This document shows, piece by piece, positions 1 through 7,388 of a stretch of 45,810 bases of DNA (position 1 is the stretch's first letter; each line of letters starts with the position of its first letter). This DNA comes from Geobacteraceae bacterium (lineage in GTDB: Bacteria > Desulfobacterota > Desulfuromonadia > Geobacterales > Geobacteraceae). The notes beneath the pieces were generated by a model. That model saw only the letters and a program-made list of their open reading frames with translations, did no database searches and was not told the DNA's origin. The position numbers and the translations under genes are program-made. The DNA lies in NCBI GenBank assembly GCA_009773645.1, contig WSYB01000029.1, positions 1-45,810 on the forward strand, in the 5' to 3' direction.

Positions 1-1539
1 CTCCCCTTCGAAGGCGAGGATGCCGGTGGCCACCTTGTCCAGAAAGAAGCGGTCGTGGGTCACCATCAGAACGCAGCCGGGAAAGCCCGCCAGCGCAGAG
101 TCCAGCAGTTGAAGGGTGGGGATGTCCAGGTCGTTGGTCGGCTCGTCCAGGATCAGCAGGTTCGCCTCCTCCAGCATCAGTTTTGCCAGGATGAGGCGGC
201 TCTTCTCCCCCCCGGAGAGGGTCTTTATCTTTCTCATCCGGTCGGAAGCGGGAAACAGGAAATCCTCAAGGTAGCCGATCTTGTGGCGCTTTTCTCCCCC
301 CGCCTGGACGTAGTCCCCCTCCCCGAGAAAGTCGTACAGGGTCTCTTCCCGCTCCAGGATATCCCGGCTCTGGTCGAAATAGGCGGCCTTTGTCTTTTTC
401 CCCCACACCACCCCGCCCGTATCGGGGGACTCTTCGCCCATGATCATCCTGAGCAGGGTGGTCTTGCCACAGCCGTTGGGGCCGATGATCCCGATCCGGT
501 CCCCCCGCTTCATGCGGAAGGTCAGCCCCTTCATCAGCGGCCTCTCGCCATAGGCCTTGCCGAGGTCCATGAACTCAAGGATGGTCCCTCCCAGCGAATC
601 GCCGGCCTTGAACTCAATCTTTGCATCTCTCCCGTGCTGAGGAGAATCCTGTTCCTGAAGCGCATGGAATCGGCCGATGCGCGCCTTCTGTTTGGTGGTG
701 CGGGCCTTGACGCCGCGGCGCATCCATGCGGTCTCGATCCGCAGGAGGTTGAGGAGGCGGCTGTGGCCTCTCTCCTCCTGCGCCAGCTGCTCCTCTTTCT
801 GCACCAGATAGCTGGAGTAGCCGCCGGGGTATGATGTTACCCGCCCGTTCTCCAGTTCCAGCATGCGGGTCACCACCTGATCGAGGAAATAGCGGTCATG
901 GGTTATGAGCATTACCGCACCCCCGTACCCCTTCAGGTAATCCTGCAGCCACTGGGTGGTGTCTGCATCCAGGTGGTTGGTGGGCTCGTCCAGCAGCAGA
1001 AGATCGGGCGCCTCCAGAAGGAGTCTGGCCAGGGCCACGCGCCTTTTCGTACCCCCGGACAGCTCGCCGATTCTTTGGTTCCGGTCGGAAATATTCAGGT
1101 GGGTCATGATCTCGGCCACCCGGTGGTCGGTGTTCCAGCCGCCGTGGTGCTCTATCCAGCCGGTTAACTCACCCTGCCGGGCCAGGAGCCTTTCCATGTC
1201 GGGCGGATTGGCGGAGAGTTTTTGGGAAATCCCGTTGAATTCGGCCAGGGCACGGCGGATATCCTTGAGCCCCTGCTCGATCTCTTCGCCCACCGTGAGC
1301 GCATCGTCCAGAAGAGGCTCCTGGGGGAGATAACCGACCGTCGCGCCGCGTCTGGCGGCTATGGCGCCCCCTTCGCGCGCCTCCGCTCCCGCCAGGATCA
1401 GCAGCAGGGTGGACTTGCCGCTGCCGTTCACCCCGATCAGCCCCACCCGCTCCTCCTCACCCACGGCGAAGGTGACGTTGTCGAGGATTTTGCGCGGGCC
1501 GAAGCTCTTCTCCAGCCCGGTTACGTCTATTACATTCAT
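1..1539 (-). CDS. uup: ABC-F ATPase, Uup-like (C-terminus beyond window)
   Basis: This is a soluble ABC-F protein with two ATPase domains and no membrane part; the family acts on ribosomes or on DNA-related processes. The 513 visible codons start at the ATG at 1539 (MNVIDVTGLEKSFG). Domain 1 has Walker A GVNGSGKST, signature ELSGG and the ITHDRYFLD switch. Domain 2 has Walker A GPNGCGKTT, signature TLSGGEKSR and VTHDRFFLD at the window edge. The linker carries AWMRRGVKART, close to the linker of E. coli Uup, which is why I prefer Uup to EttA or YheS. The gene runs off the left end, so the C-terminal coiled-coil typical of Uup cannot be checked. It lies downstream of the LEA14-like lipoprotein gene on the same strand. 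Confidence 0.88.
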   Translation of the reverse strand, partial: MNVIDVTGLEKSFGPRKILDNVTFAVGEEERVGLIGVNGSGKSTLLLILAGAEAREGGAIAARRGATVGYLPQEPLLDDALTVGEEIEQGLKDIRRALAEFNGISQKLSANPPDMERLLARQGELTGWIEHHGGWNTDHRVAEIMTHLNISDRNQRIGELSGGTKRRVALARLLLEAPDLLLLDEPTNHLDADTTQWLQDYLKGYGGAVMLITHDRYFLDQVVTRMLELENGRVTSYPGGYSSYLVQKEEQLAQEERGHSRLLNLLRIETAWMRRGVKARTTKQKARIGRFHALQEQDSPQHGRDAKIEFKAGDSLGGTILEFMDLGKAYGERPLMKGLTFRMKRGDRIGIIGPNGCGKTTLLRMIMGEESPDTGGVVWGKKTKAAYFDQSRDILEREETLYDFLGEGDYVQAGGEKRHKIGYLEDFLFPASDRMRKIKTLSGGEKSRLILAKLMLEEANLLILDEPTNDLDIPTLQLLDSALAGFPGCVLMVTHDRFFLDKVATGILAFEGE

Positions 1540-1547
1540 AAATAATC

Positions 1548-1577
1548 CGTGAAACGTGAAAGGTGAAGGGTGAAAAA
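1548..1577. repeat. GTGAAA-word low-complexity spacer (family A)
   Basis: Near-tandem heptamers of the type GTGAAAC/GTGAAGG fill the gap between uup and the LEA14-like gene. The same words occur at 22986-23020 and 29393-29472. Confidence 0.6.
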
Positions 1578-1578
1578 G

Positions 1579-2073
1579 TTATTTCCCACTGCTAAAAAGG
1601 TCGGTGACCTGCTTCAACAAATAAGACGGGCGGTATTCCTGGGGAACGGCAAAGGTGTCCGACTTGTCCAGCGGCACCAGCAGCTCCCCCAGGGGCGTAT
1701 CCAATTCAAGGCCGGCATTGAGCCGATACGGAATCCGGTCGAAATCGGGACGGCGCTTGAGTATCTCCAGGAGGTCGCTGAACTCGACCCGCACGGGAAG
1801 GCGCACGTCGGTGGTGGAGCCGGCCTTGAACTCCACCCTGTTCCTCGCCCCCCCCTTGGCAATGGGAAGCGTCATCACCTGCAGGTCGTAGTTGTACCCC
1901 TTCAGGGTAACGCCGAAGGAATTGGGATTTTTAACGGTCAGGTAGAACTCCAGCTCAAAACCCTTTGTGTCGAGACCGACAATGCTCGCATTCCGGACCG
2001 TCACCTCGGGATCGGTCACCAATATGGTACAGCCGGAAAGGAACAGGACCAGCAAAACCAGCAGCTTCTTCAT
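1579..2073 (-). CDS. LEA14/WHy-domain lipoprotein
   Basis: A 164-residue protein with a lipoprotein signal peptide (MKKLLVLLVLFLSGC, predicted lipidated Cys at position 15). One immunoglobulin-like LEA type 2 (WHy) domain follows; the segment LEFYLTVKNPNSFGVTLKG is typical of the family, which binds hydrophobic or membrane surfaces or has stress roles. I chose the ATG at 2073 because GGGAG sits 7-8 bases upstream and the signal peptide starts there; a longer reading from 2109 would put charged and aromatic residues ahead of it. No specific function can be assigned. It precedes uup on the same strand. Confidence 0.8.
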   Translation of the reverse strand: MKKLLVLLVLFLSGCTILVTDPEVTVRNASIVGLDTKGFELEFYLTVKNPNSFGVTLKGYNYDLQVMTLPIAKGGARNRVEFKAGSTTDVRLPVRVEFSDLLEILKRRPDFDRIPYRLNAGLELDTPLGELLVPLDKSDTFAVPQEYRPSYLLKQVTDLFSSGK

Positions 2074-2303
2074 GCAAAACTCCCATGGGCAAATAAAATC
2101 GGCGGCCACTTTCGGTGCCCGCCTACCATAGCATAAACCGGCCGGTTTTTGAAACAGTCTTGGCTGTTCCCGGACTCAATTCTTTTATTCGTTACATTAA
2201 ACTCGCTCAACGGTTAAAAAGTCCCGCCGGCTACCAGGGTATTGAGTGTCTTGGTTGCACGAAACACCGCATAACAAAGATTTACATCCATTTTCGCATT
2301 ACA

Positions 2304-2312
2304 TGATATAAT
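2304..2312 (+). promoter_or_regulatory. Extended -10 promoter element
   Basis: TGATATAAT is a perfect extended -10 (TGN plus TATAAT). No well-spaced -35 is visible (TTTACA lies 20 bases upstream of the hexamer), which suits an extended -10 promoter. It points to the small ORF at 2367. Confidence 0.5.
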
Positions 2313-2366
2313 TTTATTAACAGGAGAAGAATAAACTGAGCACCTGTGAGAAGGAAGGTGTCATAA

Positions 2367-2564
2367 ATGAGAGACCCGAAAGAAACCTTTGGCGGCATGA
2401 CCACTGAAAACAAGAGCAAGGGCCTGAGAGAAGTCGAGACAACAACCAAAAACAGTCCATTGCAGACAGGCAATACAGCGACCAAACCGGTAATCTGTCA
2501 CGGCAGCGTTTGCCTCGGCAACCAGAAACCCACACACTGCATATGTCCCACGGATAAAAAATAA
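2367..2564 (+). CDS. Small Cys-containing protein of unknown function
   Basis: A 65-residue ORF with no recognisable family. The first half is hydrophilic and rich in Lys, Thr and Glu. The C-terminal 25 residues hold four cysteines and two histidines (CHGSVC, then HCIC), a pattern that could bind a metal or form disulfides. Support for translation: GAAGGAAGG 8 bases before the ATG, an extended -10 promoter about 55 bases upstream, and an inverted repeat that could terminate transcription about 30 bases downstream. It lies between genes of the opposite strand, so it would be a stand-alone transcript. A competing minus-strand ORF covers part of the same bases but has no start signals. Confidence 0.5.
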   Translation: MRDPKETFGGMTTENKSKGLREVETTTKNSPLQTGNTATKPVICHGSVCLGNQKPTHCICPTDKK

Positions 2565-2595
2565 ATCCGCCCGGGAAATAACCCGTTCTTAAACG

Positions 2596-2629
2596 AATCA
2601 GGCGGGCTCCATGGGGAACCCGCCTGATT
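2596..2629. terminator. Bidirectional hairpin between convergent genes
   Basis: Arms AATCAGGCGGG (2596-2606) and CCCGCCTGATT (2619-2629) form a perfect 11-bp stem. The T-run after it is short on both strands, so efficiency is uncertain. Its position between the plus-strand small ORF and the minus-strand transglycosylase suits a shared terminator. Confidence 0.6.
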
Positions 2630-2662
2630 TACATTAATCAAATTTTCGTACTCAATCCCTTC

Positions 2663-3310
2663 CTAAAAAACCTGCGCGACCTTATAGCGTTGCGCCTCGG
2701 GGCCTTGGGACACTTTCCTGGACAACTCGTCAAGAATTTCCCTCCTGAACTGCCGTCTCTTCGCCTCGTAAGCGTCGGCCGCAGGACCTACGCCGCAGTA
2801 AAGCTTTTTGGCCCTCACCAGGTCCCCCTTCGCCATCTCCATCTTGCTGTACAGTTCCCGAACCGCGGCTTCCGCACATTTCTCGTCATTCTCCATATCT
2901 TCCGGGGAATATCCGTGGCTCTTGGCCCGATGCGGCATCAACTGCCAGACTCCCAATGCCCCCTTGTGAGACACCGCCTTGCCTGAAAGGCCGTGTGCTC
3001 CGGTCTCCGCCAGCGCAATTTCGGCTATGTCCATGGGCATGAATGGGGTTCCCAGTGTCTTCAGGTAACAGAGCGCCGCCAGCCAACGGGCCCGCTGCGG
3101 GTCGGTCCTGCGTGAAAAAGCAGCGGATATGGCCGACACCTGCCGCTTTCTCTCCTCCAGGTTGATCCCTTTCTCCATCACCCGGCGAATCTCCCGGTCC
3201 AGTTCCGAATCTCCGGCGGTCACTTGTGTCTGCGCCTGCCGGACGTGGGTCTGGTCGCACGATACGCTGAGGAGCAAAATGGCTCCCATGATTGAAATTG
3301 TTTTTTTCAT
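2663..3310 (-). CDS. Lysozyme-like lytic transglycosylase lipoprotein
   Basis: A 215-residue protein with an N-terminal signal and lipobox (LLSVSC, lipid-modified Cys 18). A helical region with a lysozyme/SLT-like fold follows. Visible signatures are the catalytic Glu 102 in LAETG and the block GALGVWQLMP at 117-126, which matches the GxxGxxQxMP motif of SLT-type transglycosylases. Such enzymes cleave the MurNAc-GlcNAc bond of peptidoglycan with formation of 1,6-anhydroMurNAc. The membrane anchor and small size suggest a periplasmic wall-remodelling role. The ATG at 3310 is preceded only by an A-rich stretch, so the ribosome-binding site is weak. It lies downstream of the trpB1 terminator and is probably a separate unit. 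Confidence 0.75.
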   Translation of the reverse strand: MKKTISIMGAILLLSVSCDQTHVRQAQTQVTAGDSELDREIRRVMEKGINLEERKRQVSAISAAFSRRTDPQRARWLAALCYLKTLGTPFMPMDIAEIALAETGAHGLSGKAVSHKGALGVWQLMPHRAKSHGYSPEDMENDEKCAEAAVRELYSKMEMAKGDLVRAKKLYCGVGPAADAYEAKRRQFRREILDELSRKVSQGPEAQRYKVAQVF

Positions 3311-3579
3311 AGTTGTTTTTTTGTCGGTTTTTTCAGCTTTGCCGGATGGTCCTTGCGACCCTCACTATTTCCTGTAACGTTTCCGGCTGTAACCTCCTTT
3401 TCTTTGATGTAGAAGCCAACGGCATTTCATCCTGAAACGCGGCTTCTCCATGACATGAATGAATTACACCTTCATGACGGCTATCCCTATTGAAATCGTG
3501 ATTGGTACATAGAGTATACATTATTTTTCAGGAATTTTTTTTCACCGCAAATTTTTTGCCAAAAATTCCCCTAAGAAAA

Positions 3580-3651
3580 GCCAAAAGGCCCGTCAGGGCC
3601 CCTTGCCTACTGTTTTATTTTTTTACTTTTCAGGCTGTTTTATTTTTCAGG
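3580..3651 (-). ncRNA. Candidate small RNA downstream of trpB1
   Basis: A predicted sigma-70 promoter (3658-3686) and an intrinsic terminator (3583-3602) bracket about 70 bases with no ORF. The interior holds a near-duplicate block, CCTGAAAAATAAAACAG then CCTGAAAAGTAAAAAAATAA, A-rich and unpaired, ahead of the GC hairpin. That layout suits a short regulatory RNA. Alternatively it is a promoter with early termination belonging to the transglycosylase gene. Confidence 0.35.
3583..3602 (-). terminator. Intrinsic terminator after trpB1
   Basis: On the minus strand GGCCC-TGAC-GGGCC is followed by TTTTGGCTTTTC. It closes the trpB1 transcript and would also end the candidate sRNA. Confidence 0.75.
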
Positions 3652-3657
3652 CTTCAC

Positions 3658-3686
3658 ACTTTAAACAATAAAACAACGCTTGTCAA
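3658..3686 (-). promoter_or_regulatory. Sigma-70 promoter inside trpB1 3' spacer
   Basis: TTGACA at 3681-3686, a 17-base spacer, and TAAAGT at 3658-3663 (minus strand). The -35 is perfect and the spacing ideal. It fires away from trpB1 into the 70-base segment that ends at the terminator. Confidence 0.5.
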
Positions 3687-3725
3687 GTTTTATCTGCATT
3701 TCGCTGTAATTTCAGTAAGTTACCA

Positions 3726-4916
3726 CTACAACTTCACTCCCATGGCATCGGCCACGGTCTGAATATCCTTGTCCCCCCGGCCGGAAAGGCAGACGACGAT
3801 GCTCTTGTCCCCGGCAAGGGTCGGCGCCAGCCTGAGTACGTGGGCGATGGCGTGGGATGATTCCAGCGCCGGAAGAATCCCCTCTTCCTGGGTAAGAACC
3901 TTGAATCCCTCCAGGGCCTCTTCGTCGGTTACGGAAACGTATTCGGCGCGACCGCTATCCTTCAGCCACGCGTGCTCGGGACCTACGCCGGGGTAATCAA
4001 GACCTGCCGAGATGGAATGGGCGGGAGAAATCTGGCCGAACCGGTCCTGGAGAAGATAGGTCTTGTTGCCGTGAAGGACCCCTACGGTCCCGGCGCAGAG
4101 CGGCGCAGCATGCTTGCCGGTGGGAATACCGTAACCGGCCGCCTCCACCCCGATCATCCGTACCCCCTTGTCGTTCAGAAACGGGTAAAATAGCCCCATG
4201 GCGTTACTGCCGCCCCCGACCGCCGCTACCAGGTAATCGGGAAGCCTCCCCTCGGCTTTTTTATGCTGGGCCTTGACCTCCCGGCCGATAACGGACTGAA
4301 AGTCGCGCACCATAACCGGATAGGGATGCGGTCCGGCCGTGGTGCCGATAACGTAGAAGGTGGTGTGCACATAGGTGACCCAGTTGCGCATCGCCTCGTT
4401 CATGGCATCCTTGAGGGTGGCGGTGCCGGCAATGACCGGCGTTACGGTTGCCCCCAGAAGCCTCATGCGGAAGACATTCAGGGACTGGCGGTGAATATCC
4501 TCCTCCCCCATGAAGACCTCGCACTCCATCCCGAACAGCGCCGCCACCGTGGCGGTCGCCACGCCGTGCTGACCGGCGCCGGTTTCGGCGATGACCCGCC
4601 GTTTTCCCATCCGCTTTGCCAGGAGCCCCTGGCCGATGGTGTTGTTGATCTTGTGGGCGCCGGTGTGGTTCAGGTCCTCCCGCTTGAGGTAGATCCGCGC
4701 CCCGCCGAGCCTTTTCGTCAGCTTTTCGGCGAAATAGAGGGGGTTGGGACGCCCCACGTACTGGCGCAGGTAGTAGGCGAACTCATCCTTGAACTCTTTG
4801 TCGTTCCTGTAGTGGTTATAGGCCTCTTCCAGCTCCAGCAGGGCCGGCATGAGGGTCTCCGGCACGTAGCGGCCGCCGAACTGGCCGAAATGGCCTTGTT
4901 TGTCTGGCAGTTTCAT
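3726..4916 (-). CDS. trpB: Tryptophan synthase beta chain (TrpB1)
   Basis: Condenses indole with L-serine to give L-tryptophan; pyridoxal-phosphate enzyme, normally in an alpha2-beta2 complex with TrpA. The 396-residue length is standard. It shows the N-terminal block [19 protein letters not shown], the PLP-lysine motif HTGAHKINN, and the glycine-rich phosphate site GGGSNAMG. I start at 4916 because GGAGGAG lies 5 bases upstream; the reading from 4991 adds 25 atypical residues. trpA, which usually follows, is absent: a terminator follows and then unrelated genes. It is separated from trpF by about 2.5 kb of toxin-antitoxin and decayed genes. Confidence 0.97.
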   Translation of the reverse strand: MKLPDKQGHFGQFGGRYVPETLMPALLELEEAYNHYRNDKEFKDEFAYYLRQYVGRPNPLYFAEKLTKRLGGARIYLKREDLNHTGAHKINNTIGQGLLAKRMGKRRVIAETGAGQHGVATATVAALFGMECEVFMGEEDIHRQSLNVFRMRLLGATVTPVIAGTATLKDAMNEAMRNWVTYVHTTFYVIGTTAGPHPYPVMVRDFQSVIGREVKAQHKKAEGRLPDYLVAAVGGGSNAMGLFYPFLNDKGVRMIGVEAAGYGIPTGKHAAPLCAGTVGVLHGNKTYLLQDRFGQISPAHSISAGLDYPGVGPEHAWLKDSGRAEYVSVTDEEALEGFKVLTQEEGILPALESSHAIAHVLRLAPTLAGDKSIVVCLSGRGDKDIQTVADAMGVKL

Positions 4917-5000
4917 TTTCTCCTCCGATGACCGACGCGGATCTCGCGCACGGCTTGATGGTTGGTAAAGAGTGGGCCGAAGCGCTTGCATGATAATACT

Positions 5001-5300
5001 CTAAAATCCTATTTCGTCAATTCGCAACAGTCTATGCCCTTCAAAAATGGATAGTATTTCAATATTACTTTCCGTCAGCCTGTAAACAATTCGATATTTC
5101 TTGAATATCAACTCACGTATGTCGGGATTGGCTATTTCAGGGACCCTTCTGCCCACCCGGGGATTAGCAGGCAGAGAATCTTCGGCATGTTCAATTAGCT
5201 GATCGACAAAAACCGCCGCTCTTTCGGGGCTGTCTTTTGAAATAAATTCTTCGATCTCGATTAACTGCTCAAGGGCTTCATTTGTCCATTTTATTTTCAC
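5001..5300 (-). CDS. RelE/ParE-family toxin
   Basis: A 99-residue toxin of the RelE/ParE superfamily. Features seen: WTNEALEQLIEIEEFIS at the N-terminus, the central GRRVPEI and IRELIFKKYRIVYRL strand block, and the C-terminal ILSIFEGHRLL. Members either cleave ribosome-bound mRNA (RelE) or poison gyrase (ParE); the RELIFKKYRIVYR block resembles ParE more, but the target is not certain. It follows its antitoxin gene by 6 bases and is probably translationally coupled to it. The pair sits inside the trp locus. Confidence 0.85.
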   Translation of the reverse strand: MKIKWTNEALEQLIEIEEFISKDSPERAAVFVDQLIEHAEDSLPANPRVGRRVPEIANPDIRELIFKKYRIVYRLTESNIEILSIFEGHRLLRIDEIGF

Positions 5301-5306
5301 CCCGGA

Positions 5307-5591
5307 TTATCCCTTGCTTCTTCTTTCAGCTAGAGCCGCTTTGACTTCATCAGTGCTGTACGTCCTTCCACCTTCGGCATCAGATATTCCTCTGCCAACA
5401 GAATCAAGAAAAGATTTCTTGTACACCAATTCGTCATAGTCATCCGGAGACAATAGTACTCCCGCCGGTTTTCCATTCTGCGTAATAATCAAGGGATGTC
5501 CGGATTTCTGAAGAGTTTTGAACCATTTGGAGATACCCGTCTTAAACTCGGCAATTGGAATTATATCATTTGTGATGGAAATGGTTTTCAT
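5307..5591 (-). CDS. Phd/YefM-family antitoxin
   Basis: A 94-residue antitoxin. The N-terminal half has the Phd/YefM DNA-binding signature (IIPIAEFKTGISKWFKTL, then PLIITQNGKPAGVLLSPDDY). The C-terminal half is charged and should wrap the toxin. The start at 5591 (MKTISITND) has AAGGAG 8-9 bases upstream; a start at 5639 would run through the operator. It is the first gene of the pair, as expected for autoregulation by the antitoxin and the toxin-antitoxin complex. Confidence 0.85.
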   Translation of the reverse strand: MKTISITNDIIPIAEFKTGISKWFKTLQKSGHPLIITQNGKPAGVLLSPDDYDELVYKKSFLDSVGRGISDAEGGRTYSTDEVKAALAERRSKG

Positions 5592-5604
5592 GTGATGGCT
5601 CCTT

Positions 5605-5630
5605 ATTTTGACTAATTTACAAGTCAAAAT
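5605..5630 (-). promoter_or_regulatory. Palindromic operator of the first toxin-antitoxin pair
   Basis: ATTTTGACT (5605-5613) and AGTCAAAAT (5622-5630) are perfect 9-base inverted arms with an 8-base spacer. They lie 14 bases upstream of the antitoxin ATG, the expected place for autorepression. Confidence 0.65.
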
Positions 5631-5639
5631 ATAGACCAC

Positions 5640-5968
5640 TTTAAAGGCTGAAACAAGTTTAAATTTTCCGTATTACCGGCAAAGTGCTTTGTTCGGCCTA
5701 GTGACTGAGTTTTGCGCTTGCCAGCCGATTGAGGCTTACACCTGCTTCAGCCGCTGTATTGTCAGCACGCAATATTTTGTTCACCGTTTTTCCTCATTGC
5801 CTAACTGGGCTTGGGAGTGCGGGCTTCACCACACCACCCGATGGCTGGCAATTTCCCGTTTTTCTCAATAAGTTACACAACCTACCTACGTCCCCTCTGG
5901 GCGTCCCAAGGCCCCTACGGGGTCCCTTGAAAAATCAGTTTGACGACGAGGCATAATGCATCTAATAT
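5640..5968. other. Intergenic stretch between divergent toxin-antitoxin pairs; no gene seen
   Basis: About 330 bases without a credible ORF. It holds a 9-base inverted pair (TTGCCAGCC near 5716-5724, GGCTGGCAA near 5842-5850) and a small hairpin near 5909-5930 (AAGGCCCCTACGGGG). The sequence looks like leftover mobile or accessory DNA, but I recognise no family. Confidence 0.4.
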
Positions 5969-5986
5969 GGTGTTGAATTTAATACC
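5969..5986 (+). promoter_or_regulatory. Imperfect palindrome upstream of second toxin-antitoxin pair
   Basis: GGTGTTGAATTTAATACC is an 18-base imperfect palindrome 21 bases before the antitoxin start, a likely autoregulatory operator. Confidence 0.45.
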
Positions 5987-6007
5987 AAATAAAGCGAGGT
6001 TCCTACC

Positions 6008-6286
6008 ATGTCTATAAGTCTTACCGAAGATATCCGCTCGGTCACCGATCTCAAGAGGCATACACGGGAAATTCTTGATCACGTTCACGAAACCGGCCGT
6101 CCAATAGTGCTGACGGTGAACGGTCGGGCCGATTCGGTCCTGATCGATGCCAAGGTTTACGAAAAGCAGTTGAAAGCGATGAACCTCGCTCGGCTTCTCT
6201 CCGAGGCCGAGGCCCAGATTGCTGCCGGTCATACCCGCCCGGCCCGTGCTTTCCTGGACGAGTTCAAGAATGCCCGCAAAATATAG
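6008..6286 (+). CDS. Phd/YefM-family antitoxin (second pair)
   Basis: A 92-residue antitoxin with the Phd/YefM pattern: DIRSVTDLKRHTREILDHV, then GRPIVLTVNGRADSVLIDA and a helical YEKQLKAMN segment. It would bind the upstream palindrome and neutralise the toxin encoded in the overlapping downstream frame. GAGG precedes the ATG by about 9 bases. It overlaps the toxin gene by 17 bases, a common coupled layout. It is not closely similar to the antitoxin at 5307, so the two pairs are not a recent duplication. Confidence 0.87.
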   Translation: MSISLTEDIRSVTDLKRHTREILDHVHETGRPIVLTVNGRADSVLIDAKVYEKQLKAMNLARLLSEAEAQIAAGHTRPARAFLDEFKNARKI

Positions 6287-6581
6287 CGTCGAGATCACGC
6301 CGGCGGCCGAGCGGGATGTGGAGGAGATCTGGACCTACATCGCCGATGATAGCCCTGAGAATGCCACAGCCTTTATTATGCGGCTGGAGGAGCAGACCGA
6401 GGCTTTGGAGCAATTTCCTGAGCGCTGTCCACTGATTCCGGAAAATGAACTCCTCGGGACAGGCTATCGCCACCTCGTTTACGGCGCGTATCGCACCATA
6501 TTTCGCATTACCGGGAATACGGTTTTCATAGTGCGGATTATTCATGGCGCACGCTTGCTTGACTCCTCACTATTTCAATGA
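6270..6581 (+). CDS. RelE/ParE-family toxin (second pair)
   Basis: A 103-residue toxin starting at the ATG at 6270 (MPAKYSVEITPAAERDVEEI). The fold signature is PAAERDVEEIWTYIADDSPE, then LEQFPERCPLIPE and YRHLVYGAYRTIFRI, ending in VRIIHGARLL. This is the ParE/RelE pattern; whether it acts on gyrase or mRNA cannot be read from sequence. The frame stays open upstream to 6219, but that reading lies inside the antitoxin. Its 3' end overlaps by about 12 bases a decayed reading frame on the opposite strand. Confidence 0.87.
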   Translation: MPAKYSVEITPAAERDVEEIWTYIADDSPENATAFIMRLEEQTEALEQFPERCPLIPENELLGTGYRHLVYGAYRTIFRITGNTVFIVRIIHGARLLDSSLFQ

Positions 6582-6824
6582 TTGGGTTCCGGGGTAGGAC
6601 AAGCTGAAAAAAGCGAGGAGATTCTTGAGGTCTATCCGATTCGCCGGGATACCGGAATCTACAGCAGCCCTTGTCAGGTATTTTATTTCGTCTTCAGTGG
6701 CCAGCGGCTCGGAAAGATGGGGTTTCAGGAGGTCGCTGAGATAGGGGAGATCCTGAGTCTTGGAGAGGACTTTCAGTGCGAAAACCTCTGTCAGCCTTGG
6801 TTTACGACTTGCATCCCGGTCTCC
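6570..6824 (-). pseudogene. Start-less coding remnant, family unknown
   Basis: An 84-codon minus-strand frame bounded by stops, with no ATG, GTG or TTG near its beginning. Its translation is protein-like (for example VFALKVLSKTQDLPYLSDLL and ATEDEIKYLTRAAVDSGI, ending SYPGTQSLK). The frame starts right after a TGA beyond which no continuation is found, and an ATG with a GAGGAG-like context lies one base out of frame at 6829. I read it as the tail of a gene disrupted by a frameshift or deletion. It follows the MNT gene on the same strand. No family recognised. Confidence 0.4.
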
Positions 6825-6872
6825 TCATGACGTTTTTCAACAGCCTGTTAAAAATCATACTGATAAGGCGCG

Positions 6873-7214
6873 TTACACATAAAACTTACCCTCGCGGTAA
6901 ATTACCTTCCCTCTGGTGACAACATCGTAGATAAAGTCCGAATGGGAAGGATCGAGGAAATCCTCTTTCCTGAAGACGAGCGGCTCGATGTCCGTGTCTA
7001 TCTTCCGGCGCAGACTGAACAAACGCTTCATTTCTTCCAGCAAGTTTTCGCCAAAATCATCGGAAAAGACTGCAACATCTATGTCGCTATACTCTGTTGC
7101 CCGTCCTCGTGCATAAGAGCCGAACAGGACCAGGGCGTAAACCCGGTATTCGCTGTCAATCAAACGAGTGAACTCTACAAGTTCCCGGTTTACCTGATCT
7201 GCTGTTTTAACCAT
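6873..7214 (-). CDS. MNT-type nucleotidyltransferase (orphan antitoxin-like)
   Basis: A 113-residue minimal nucleotidyltransferase. The active-site motif GSYARGRATEYSDIDVAV covers residues 32-49, with metal-binding Asp 44 and Asp 46 and a third Asp at 73 or 75. MNT proteins normally pair with a HEPN RNase and inactivate it, in studied cases by AMPylation. Here the 3' end of a HEPN-like frame overlaps the MNT start by 25 bases, but the rest of the HEPN gene is gone. The antitoxin has probably outlived its toxin. Confidence 0.88.
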   Translation of the reverse strand: MVKTADQVNRELVEFTRLIDSEYRVYALVLFGSYARGRATEYSDIDVAVFSDDFGENLLEEMKRLFSLRRKIDTDIEPLVFRKEDFLDPSHSDFIYDVVTRGKVIYREGKFYV

Positions 7215-7309
7215 AAAATGAAATCCTTTGAACGAGATAGGATATTTTCGGTTTTCTGTTTATCCAAGAGCGAATGTATCGCATGCTTGTATGCCGGATA
7301 ACGCGCCTG
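7190..7309 (-). pseudogene. 3' remnant of a HEPN-domain toxin gene
   Basis: The last 39 codons of an open frame read QARYPAYKHAIHSLL, then ENILSRSKDFILWLKQQIR, a close fit to the C-terminal helix of HEPN proteins (a RYP motif followed by an amphipathic helix ending in W-L-K). The frame continues upstream only into a non-HEPN stretch and then antisense through trpF, so the N-terminal part with the RX4-6H catalytic motif is missing. The stop overlaps the MNT start, the normal HEPN-MNT order. Confidence 0.6.
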
Positions 7310-7388
7310 AATGCTCCCACAGCGGGAGCAAGCGTTATTTTGATTGAAGTGAATATAGTGGCTTAACAGTTGATTGAGTTGCAGCCAC

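Noticed and set aside
3333-3521. A 62-codon minus-strand ORF upstream of the transglycosylase
   Set aside because: No ribosome-binding site at its ATG and no family features. Only its Lys/Arg-rich tail looks protein-like, so it is left out.
5640-5968. Integron attC or insertion-sequence ends near the toxin-antitoxin pairs
   Set aside because: The inverted 9-mers lack attC core sites and there is no integrase, transposase or target duplication.
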